Shown in pieces: positions 15,237-21,138 of a stretch of 21,138 nucleotides of DNA (position 1 is its first letter; each line of letters starts with the position of its first letter). Source of the stretch: JBBKWX01 sp037969175. Lineage in GTDB: Bacteria; Bacteroidota; Bacteroidia; AKYH767-A; JBBKVM01. The notes under the pieces were generated by a model. That model had not been told where the DNA came from and searched no databases. It saw nothing but the letters and a program-made list of their open reading frames with translations. The position numbers and the translations under genes are program-made. Where the stretch lies: NCBI GenBank assembly GCA_037969175.1, contig JBBKWX010000114.1, positions 1 through 21,138 on the forward strand, read 5' to 3'.

Positions 15237-15268
15237 TATAATTCACTTGATCTTAAAAAAAAACAGAA

Positions 15269-15305
15269 ATTCACCAATGAAATTTATTCATTCACCAAAT
15301 TTCAT
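15269..15305. repeat. Direct repeat pair overlapping an inverted repeat, operator-like
   Basis: ATTCACCAA occurs at 15269-15277 and 15290-15298, 21 nt apart (two helical turns). Overlapping it, ATGAAATTT (15277-15285) and AAATTTCAT (15297-15305) form a perfect 9-bp inverted repeat with an 11-nt loop. It lies in the 208-nt gap before the DUF6483-like gene. No T-tract follows on either strand at terminator distance, so an operator or leader element is more likely than a terminator. Confidence 0.5.
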
Positions 15306-15444
15306 GAATGTTCTTAATCATGTAAATGTAAAAATGTGAGTAAAGGTGTTACTTTCGTAGAATATAATGGGGTATTTTATTTGAATCCAACAAAGCCCTA
15401 GTGCAGTATAAGTTAATTTTAATTAAGTATTGCAAGATCTGACC

Positions 15445-16080
15445 ATGATCAAAGAGAGTGAAGAGTTTGTAAAAATTTTAAACCGGATAGCTTCATTGAA
15501 AGAAGCCAAAAAGTACAATGAAGTTTTTGACTTCATCAATGATGTGCTATTGGCTAACTTTGAGATAAGTCATGAGAGGATTAGATTGATGTCGGTAGAT
15601 GACCTTGTTAATCTCTTGAGAAGCGAGGCGGGAGTCAATGAAGGTAAATGGGCAATACTGGGTGAACTTTTAATGGAAGAGGCAGATGTTTATCATTTGC
15701 AGAATATGCCGGGTAAGAGTTATCCAAGATATATTAAAGCATTAAACATTTTTCTGGAATTAAGCCGTTTAGAAAAGACCACTTTCACATTTGCATATCA
15801 TGCAAGAATAGAAGATATCTTTTCAAGAACAATAATTTTCGAATTACCAAGAGAAGTTAAACTGAAACTTTTCCAATACTTTGAAGACAATTCCAAGTTT
15901 GCTGCTGCCGAAGATATATTGTTTAATATTTTAGAATCCGGGCCAAGAGACAAAAGCCTGATCAATATTGGTGTAGCTTTTTATTTAAGGCTGCTGCAAA
16001 AGAAAGACTCTGAACTGATCAAGGGTAAGCTTCCTCGCGAAGAAGTAGCCGAAGGACTGGCCAGAATTAAGAGTCTCTGA
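15445..16080 (+). CDS. Helical protein, DUF6483-like, unknown function
   Basis: The 211-residue protein (from ATG 15445; TTG 15430 would add five residues) is cytoplasmic and all-helical. Features include MIKESEEFVKILNRIASLKE at the start, then ALNIFLELSRLEKTTFTFAY, and a TPR-like pair near 145-180 (FAAAEDILFNILESG). The arrangement of a short helix, a KKYNEVFDFIND block, then SVDDLVNLL and GELLMEEADVYHLQ resembles what I remember of DUF6483 proteins. No catalytic motif is seen. Upstream, TACTTTCG (15350-15357) is one mismatch from the -7 consensus and could start its transcript about 80 nt before the ATG. gatB follows after 92 nt with its own promoter candidate. Function unknown. Confidence 0.82.
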   Translation: MIKESEEFVKILNRIASLKEAKKYNEVFDFINDVLLANFEISHERIRLMSVDDLVNLLRSEAGVNEGKWAILGELLMEEADVYHLQNMPGKSYPRYIKALNIFLELSRLEKTTFTFAYHARIEDIFSRTIIFELPREVKLKLFQYFEDNSKFAAAEDILFNILESGPRDKSLINIGVAFYLRLLQKKDSELIKGKLPREEVAEGLARIKSL

Positions 16081-16119
16081 TTCATTGGTCACCGGAGTGG
16101 CCCATTCACTGAAAATATT

Positions 16120-16127
16120 TAACTTTG
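16120..16127 (+). promoter_or_regulatory. Candidate -7 element for gatB
   Basis: TAACTTTG matches TAnnTTTG exactly, 45 nt upstream of the preferred gatB ATG at 16173. No TTTG is found at -33. If used, transcription starts near 16133, which would rule out the upstream TTG 16125 as the gatB start. Confidence 0.45.
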
Positions 16128-16172
16128 AGCTCCGTGGAATCTTCCACTGAATTAAATATTTCACTCAAAATT

Positions 16173-17612
16173 ATGCATCAATTCGAAGCCGTAATCGGAC
16201 TGGAAGTTCATATCCAACTTCTTACTGAAAGCAAAGCATATAGTTCTGATCCAACGGAATACGGTGGTATGCCAAATACTCACATTAGTCCGGTCACACT
16301 TGGACATCCGGGCACATTACCTTTTCTGAATAAGAAAGTTGTAGAGTTTGCTGTGAAATTAGGTCTAGCCTGTGGTTGCGAAATAACCCGTTTCAATCAA
16401 TTTGCAAGAAAAAATTATTTCTACGCAGATCTTCCGAAAGGCTATCAGATCACCCAAGACACCACTCCTATTTGCACCGGTGGAACCATATCTATCAAAA
16501 CTGAAAATGGTGATCGTTCCATCAATTTAACACGGATCCACTTAGAAGAAGATGCAGGAAAGAGTATCCATGATCAGCTTCCGGATGAATCATTGATCGA
16601 TCTGAACCGTGCAGGAGTTCCATTACTTGAAATTGTATCAGAACCTGAAATTAAAAGCTCCGAAGAAGCCTATCAATATCTGACAGAAGTACGAAAGCTG
16701 GTAAGATATCTTGAGATCTGTGACGGTAATATGGAAGAAGGATCATTAAGATGTGATGCAAATATTTCTGTTCGTCCTATCGGACAAATTGAACTTGGTA
16801 AAAAGGTTGAGGTTAAGAACATGAATTCGATTCGAAATGTTCAAAGAGCAATCGAATATGAAATTAAGAGACAGATTGCTGCTATCGAAAAAGGAGAGAT
16901 CATCAATGTTGAGACTAGAAGTTTTGATGCAGTAAAAGGAAATACCTTTTCGATGAGAAGCAAAGAGATGGCGAATGATTACAGGTATTTCCCGGAACCT
17001 GACATGACACCACTTTTGATTTCGGATGAATATTTACTGCGTGTAAAAAATGACATGCCTCCCCTTCCCCAACAATTGTTTAAAAAATATACCGGAGATT
17101 TGGGATTGAATGAATATGATGCAGGTGTACTTACTGATTCCAAAGAATTGGCAATGTATTTTGAAGAAATGATAGTTCTCTGTAAAAATTATAAAGCCGC
17201 TGCTAACTGGATAATGGGTCCGGTAAAAAGTTATCTAAATGAAAATGCACTGCACATAAATCAGTTTCCAATCAAAGCTTCCCGTCTTGCTGAGTTGCAA
17301 GATCTGGTCGAAACCGGAGTTGTAAGTCATACTGTAGCAAGTCAACAATTATTTCCTGAGCTTGCCCTTAAAGACTCGGATCCGAAAACTATCGCACAGG
17401 AATTAAATCTGATTCAAGAAAGTGATTCAGGTGCGTTGGATGCTTATGTTCAGGAAGCATTGAATAAATTCCCGGACAAAGTAGCGGAATACAGAAGCGG
17501 CAAAACAGGTTTGTTGGGTTTATTTATGGGTGAAGTAATGAAGATCTCTAAAGGTAAAGCAGATCCAAAGATTGCAAGTGAATTGGTTAAGAAAGCATTA
17601 GAACAAGAATAA
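16173..17612 (+). CDS. gatB: Aspartyl/glutamyl-tRNA amidotransferase subunit B
   Basis: GatB is the kinase/amidation subunit of GatCAB, which converts Glu-tRNA-Gln (and Asp-tRNA-Asn) to the amide form. From ATG 16173 the protein is 479 residues, the usual length, opening MHQFEAVIGLEVHIQL as the family does. An upstream TTG at 16125 would add 16 unlikely residues. Visible landmarks are GHPGTLPFLNKK, FARKNYFYADLPKGYQITQ, LIDLNRAGVPLLEIVSEPEI, GNMEEGSLRCDANISVRP, KVEVKNMNSIRNVQ, RYFPEPDMTP and the C-terminal YqeY-like helical domain with GKTGLLGLFMGEVMK. The stop (17610-17612) overlaps the ATG of the next gene as TAATG, so the two are translationally coupled. gatA and gatC are not in the window. 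Confidence 0.97.
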   Translation: MHQFEAVIGLEVHIQLLTESKAYSSDPTEYGGMPNTHISPVTLGHPGTLPFLNKKVVEFAVKLGLACGCEITRFNQFARKNYFYADLPKGYQITQDTTPICTGGTISIKTENGDRSINLTRIHLEEDAGKSIHDQLPDESLIDLNRAGVPLLEIVSEPEIKSSEEAYQYLTEVRKLVRYLEICDGNMEEGSLRCDANISVRPIGQIELGKKVEVKNMNSIRNVQRAIEYEIKRQIAAIEKGEIINVETRSFDAVKGNTFSMRSKEMANDYRYFPEPDMTPLLISDEYLLRVKNDMPPLPQQLFKKYTGDLGLNEYDAGVLTDSKELAMYFEEMIVLCKNYKAAANWIMGPVKSYLNENALHINQFPIKASRLAELQDLVETGVVSHTVASQQLFPELALKDSDPKTIAQELNLIQESDSGALDAYVQEALNKFPDKVAEYRSGKTGLLGLFMGEVMKISKGKADPKIASELVKKALEQE

Positions 17613-18751
17613 TGAAAACAAAAAAATACAGATCAACAATACTATTTAGTTTATTTCTTTCACTTACAATACTTGCATGTGGATCCGCTCAAAGTGAGCA
17701 AAGCACAAGTATAAAAGGGAATATCAAGAATTTAAATTCGACTAAAGTCTACCTTGATGCATTGACACAAACAGCAGTTCAAACTATGGATTCAGTAGTG
17801 TCAGGCAAAGACGGCAACTTCGAATTTAATTTTGATGTAAAAGAAATAGGATACTATCGGGTTCGTGCAGGTGAAACGCGTTTCTTAATGCTAATTTTGG
17901 ATAGCAAAGAAAAGATCGAGATCTCCGGTGATACAATTACTGATGCAGAAGATTGGAAGATCACAGGTTCAGAAGCCAGTAAGCAGTTACAAGCCTTGAA
18001 CAAGTATATGAAGTATTCTTTTGCAGAAGCAAATGAGCTTGATGAAACTTATAGAAAAGCAGTAGCTGAAACGAAGGGTCCTGAGATTGATTCAATCCGT
18101 ATTATATTGCAAAATAAATATGAATCTTTGATCAAAGGCAGAGAGAACTACGCAGAAGAATTCATTGATAAAAATCCGGGTTCATTTGCAACCCTCGCTG
18201 CTGCCACATATTTATCTCCGGAGACAGGCGCTGAAGCAATGAAAAAAGCAGATGCTGCTTTGCAAAAAACGTATCCTAATTCAATGTATGTAAAAGATTA
18301 TCATACTAAAGTAACTGACATACTTCGGCTAGCTCCGGGAAGTTTAGCTCCTGAAATAGAAATGAATGATGTAAACGGAAACCCTGTAAAACTTTCTTCG
18401 CTCAGAGGTAAATATGTGATGATCGATTTTTGGGCAAGCTGGTGTGGCCCTTGTCGTCAAGAAAATCCTGCACTTGTTAAAGTCTATCAAAAATTTAAAT
18501 CCAAAGGATTTCAGATCTATGGAGTTTCACTTGATAATAACGATGCTGCCTGGAAAAAGGCCATCATGGATGACAACCTCACTTGGGTACATGTCAGTGA
18601 TCTTCAAAGATGGGGATCTTCTGTAGTTAAGTCCTATGGCGTAGAAGGAATACCTTATTCCTTCCTTATTGACAAAGAAGGGAAGATCATTGCCAGAGGA
18701 TTACGCAGTGAGGCTCTTGAGAAAAAACTGACTGAATTATTACCTGATTAA
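17612..18751 (+). CDS. Lipoprotein thiol-disulfide oxidoreductase, TlpA-like with DUF4369-like N-terminus
   Basis: The 379-residue precursor has a lipoprotein signal with lipobox ILAC (Cys23), so it is anchored on the periplasmic side. Residues 30-110 form a beta-rich domain like DUF4369, found in front of many Bacteroidota thioredoxins. Residues 120-235 are helical linker. The C-terminal TlpA/AhpC-TSA domain (about 240-379) carries FWASWCGPC with Cys278 and Cys281, and a cis-Pro at GIPYS (P348). It likely reduces or isomerises disulfides in envelope proteins. The ATG overlaps the gatB stop, and the M1-type peptidase starts 6 nt after its own stop, so it sits in the middle of a three-gene unit. 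Partner substrates cannot be read from sequence. Confidence 0.94.
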   Translation: MKTKKYRSTILFSLFLSLTILACGSAQSEQSTSIKGNIKNLNSTKVYLDALTQTAVQTMDSVVSGKDGNFEFNFDVKEIGYYRVRAGETRFLMLILDSKEKIEISGDTITDAEDWKITGSEASKQLQALNKYMKYSFAEANELDETYRKAVAETKGPEIDSIRIILQNKYESLIKGRENYAEEFIDKNPGSFATLAAATYLSPETGAEAMKKADAALQKTYPNSMYVKDYHTKVTDILRLAPGSLAPEIEMNDVNGNPVKLSSLRGKYVMIDFWASWCGPCRQENPALVKVYQKFKSKGFQIYGVSLDNNDAAWKKAIMDDNLTWVHVSDLQRWGSSVVKSYGVEGIPYSFLIDKEGKIIARGLRSEALEKKLTELLPD

Positions 18752-18757
18752 TTCCAA

Positions 18758-21138
18758 ATGCAAAACAGGTTATTAATTGTTCTGTTTCTTTTTTTTCTGG
18801 GATCTGAATGTGTTGCAAGACTTGATAACAAGGAATACTTTCAGCAAAGAGTCGGATATAAGATCAATGTTGCATTAGATGATAAAAATCATTTACTGAC
18901 AGGAAATATTCGGATCGATTATACGAATCAAAGTCCGGATACATTATTCTTCATTTATTTACATCTATGGCCTAACGCCTATAAGGATAATTCTACCGGA
19001 TTAGCCAGACAATTCATGGTTGATGGTAAAACTGCATTTGCAAAAGCGCGTTTTCCGGATACTGGTTTTATTGATAGTCTTGACTTTAGTTCAAATGACA
19101 AAAAATTAAAACTTGAAATTGATCCCGAAAACATTGATATCGCAAAACTTATATTAATTGATCCATTACTACCCGGTCAAAGTATTGCAGTAGAATCTCC
19201 TTTCAAGGTTAAATTACCTAATGCGAAATTTTCACGCTTAGGTCATATTGATCAATCCTACATGATCACCCAGTGGTATCCAAAACCGGCAGTTTATGAC
19301 AGGCAAGGCTGGCATCAGATGCCATATCTGAATCAGGGAGAATTTTATTCTGAATTTGGATCATTTGATGTGAGTATTTCTTTACCGAAAAATTATGTTG
19401 TCGGATCAACCGGTATTCTCCAGAATAATGATCAGGAAAAAGAATGGATGACATCATTAAGTGAAAAGACGAAAACACAATCTGCTTTTTCAAATGATCA
19501 AAATTTCCCCCCTAGTGATCCCGAATTTAAAACACTCAATTATAAACAGGATAACATCCATGACTTTGCATGGTTTGCTGACAAGCGTTTTAATGTTTTA
19601 GAAAATGAAATAACATTACCTGATTCTAAAAGAAAAGTAAAAACAAGAGCATTATTCACTAATGATAAAGCCTTGCTTTGGATGAAGTCTCCTGAATACC
19701 TTGAACGGGCAATTTATTATTACAGTTTATGGAATGGAGAATATCCATACGATGAAGTCACAGCAGTTGATGGAACCATTGCAGCCGGAGGTGGTATGGA
19801 ATATCCAATGGTAACTATAATCGGTAAGCCGGTGAGTGCACATATACTTGAACAAACGATTGTTCATGAAGTCGGGCATAACTGGTTCTATGGGATTCTT
19901 GGCAATAACGAGCGATCCTATCCATGGATGGATGAAGGAATAAATTCATTCAATGAAATGAGATATTTCGAAACTTTAAATAAGGATCAAGTAAAATCAG
20001 ATCTGAAAAAGTTAAGAGGCATTAAAGGATTCATCACCCTATTTGATAATAGCGGACTTTATGCAAGGGAAATAAATGAACTGATATACCAATTTACGGC
20101 TCGTGAGGCAAGTGACCAGGGACTACAACTTGCATCTTCTGATTACCGATCGCTAAATTACGGGGCGGAAGTTTATGTCAAATCTGCTTTGGTATTTGAT
20201 TATTTAAAAACTTATCTGGGTGAAGAATTGTTTGATAGCATCATGCAAGAATATTTTCAAACCTGGAAATATAAACATCCTTATCCTGCAGATCTGAAAT
20301 CACTATTTGAAATGAGAAGTGGACAGGATCTAGGTTGGTTGTTTGATGATCTTTTGAAAACAGATAAGAAATTAGATTATGGAGTTAAGAAAATAAAAAA
20401 GATAAATGATAATTTAAGTCAGATCACACTTAAAAATAAAGCCGACATAAATGGACCCGTAATAGTTCAGCTTTATAAAGAAAATAAACAAATTGAGAGT
20501 TCATGGATTGCTGGATTTTCGGGAACATTTGAATTTAGTTCTACAACTGATTTTGATAAAGTGCATATCGATCCTGATCATAGAATGCCGGAATACAACA
20601 GAAATGATAATGTGATGAGAAGTAAAGGAATCTTAAGAAAATTTGAGACTCCAAGAATTGATCTGTTAGCCGGACCGGATGACGAACACTATACAAATAT
20701 ATTTGTAATACCTTTTTGTGCCAGGAATGTAAATGATGGCTACATGCCCGGAATTGCAGTTTACAGCACACCTATTCCGTCAAGACCATTCAGATATGCA
20801 ATTGCACCTATGTATGGATTAGAAAGCGAAAATATAACCGGGACCGGATTTATTCAATATAAAAAACTTAGCAAGGTTCATCCATTCCATTCAGTTGATT
20901 TTGCTTTAAGAGCAAACCAATTTGGATATGAAAGTTCACCTTTCAAGTTATCCTATTATAAAATAAATCCTGAAATAATATTTGAGTTGATCAATGACCG
21001 AAAGCAAGAGTCAATTACAAATCAAATACAATTAAGAGGATTTTATCTAAATAAAGAGATTGCCATTTTTGATCGCAAAGAATTCCGCTATGACAAAGAA
21101 ATAACGCAGGACATATTTAGTGAGTTAATTTTTACCAG
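18758..21138 (+). CDS. Secreted M1-family metallopeptidase with barrel-like C-terminus, partial (3' end beyond the window)
   Basis: The frame is open for 793 codons from ATG 18758 to the right edge. Residues 1-20 are a signal peptide (hydrophobic LLIVLFLFFLG). An N-terminal M1 beta domain follows (YTNQSPDTLFFIYLHLWPNA at about 55-74). The catalytic part has GGGMEYP (344-350, the GAMEN equivalent), H370EVGH374 and Glu393 in HExxH-x18-E spacing, and VYVKSAL (catalytic-Tyr candidate Y473). All metal and catalytic residues are present. After about residue 630 the sequence changes to alternating amphipathic stretches (GIAVYSTPIP, FRYAIAPMYGLES, GTGFIQYKKL) that look like outer-membrane strands. 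Thus a surface-anchored peptidase is likely. It lies 6 nt behind the TlpA-like lipoprotein gene. The end of the barrel-like part is cut off. Confidence 0.9.
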   Translation, partial: MQNRLLIVLFLFFLGSECVARLDNKEYFQQRVGYKINVALDDKNHLLTGNIRIDYTNQSPDTLFFIYLHLWPNAYKDNSTGLARQFMVDGKTAFAKARFPDTGFIDSLDFSSNDKKLKLEIDPENIDIAKLILIDPLLPGQSIAVESPFKVKLPNAKFSRLGHIDQSYMITQWYPKPAVYDRQGWHQMPYLNQGEFYSEFGSFDVSISLPKNYVVGSTGILQNNDQEKEWMTSLSEKTKTQSAFSNDQNFPPSDPEFKTLNYKQDNIHDFAWFADKRFNVLENEITLPDSKRKVKTRALFTNDKALLWMKSPEYLERAIYYYSLWNGEYPYDEVTAVDGTIAAGGGMEYPMVTIIGKPVSAHILEQTIVHEVGHNWFYGILGNNERSYPWMDEGINSFNEMRYFETLNKDQVKSDLKKLRGIKGFITLFDNSGLYAREINELIYQFTAREASDQGLQLASSDYRSLNYGAEVYVKSALVFDYLKTYLGEELFDSIMQEYFQTWKYKHPYPADLKSLFEMRSGQDLGWLFDDLLKTDKKLDYGVKKIKKINDNLSQITLKNKADINGPVIVQLYKENKQIESSWIAGFSGTFEFSSTTDFDKVHIDPDHRMPEYNRNDNVMRSKGILRKFETPRIDLLAGPDDEHYTNIFVIPFCARNVNDGYMPGIAVYSTPIPSRPFRYAIAPMYGLESENITGTGFIQYKKLSKVHPFHSVDFALRANQFGYESSPFKLSYYKINPEIIFELINDRKQESITNQIQLRGFYLNKEIAIFDRKEFRYDKEITQDIFSELIFT

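Noticed and set aside
16087..16102. GGTCAC/GTGGCC hairpin with CGGA loop between the DUF6483-like gene and gatB
   Set aside because: Only six base pairs including a U-G wobble, and no T-tract follows on either strand, so it is not called a terminator.
19266..19493. Minus-strand open frame inside the M1 peptidase gene
   Set aside because: The plus-strand frame is uninterrupted and recognisable as M1 across this region.

Overview
The window looks like a chromosomal segment from a member of the Bacteroidota. The support is: AT-rich DNA; a secreted protein with a type IX secretion (T9SS) C-terminal sorting domain; Bacteroidota-type lipoproteins (a TlpA/DUF4369-like one and a Tyr-rich one); an OmpP1/FadL barrel of the kind often labelled hemin receptor; an archaeal/eukaryote-type ProRS; and candidate promoters with the TAnnTTTG -7 element of this phylum. 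Several strong Shine-Dalgarno-like sites are present (before radC and before the Tyr-rich lipoprotein), but most genes lack one. I cannot place it below phylum. I see no insertion sequence, phage gene, CRISPR array or other sign of recent transfer.

Left part, minus strand (1-5461), in transcription order: proS and an unrecognised 231-residue protein 3 nt behind it; then tRNA-Glu(UUC) and rpsT behind a good Bacteroidota promoter, closed by a rho-independent terminator; then radC, a WecB/WbpI-type UDP-sugar 2-epimerase and a polysaccharide-deacetylase-like protein that runs off the left edge. The last three are tightly packed and probably one transcript joining a RadC-family JAB/MPN protein to surface-sugar metabolism.

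Envelope block (5594-9958): diverging from proS are a Tyr/Pro-rich repeat lipoprotein and an OmpP1/FadL outer-membrane protein. They run into a convergent minus-strand gene for a secreted helical-repeat protein that resembles eukaryotic IML2/TTC39. The two convergent genes share a TTAA, so their stop codons overlap.

Centre (9959-15236): a minus-strand pair (Nif3/DUF34 metal-binding protein, then a coiled-coil C4 zinc-ribbon protein) closed by a strong terminator. It diverges from a plus-strand operon of lpxK (lipid A 4'-kinase), punA (purine nucleoside phosphorylase; 20-nt overlap) and a T9SS-secreted LVIVD/choice-of-anchor-B protein.

Right part, plus strand (15445-21138): a DUF6483-like helical protein, then gatB, a TlpA-like lipoprotein thioredoxin whose start overlaps the gatB stop (TAATG), and a secreted M1-type metallopeptidase. 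The peptidase is cut by the right edge and seems to continue into an outer-membrane barrel-like domain.

Most of the window is conserved housekeeping and envelope biology, and I see no clear new defence, mobile or biosynthetic system. The items most worth a second look are the IML2/TTC39-like protein, the M1 peptidase with a barrel-like C-terminus, the unrecognised partner of proS, the Asn-to-Asp change at the base-recognition position of PunA, and the terminator that abuts the start codon of the IML2-like gene.
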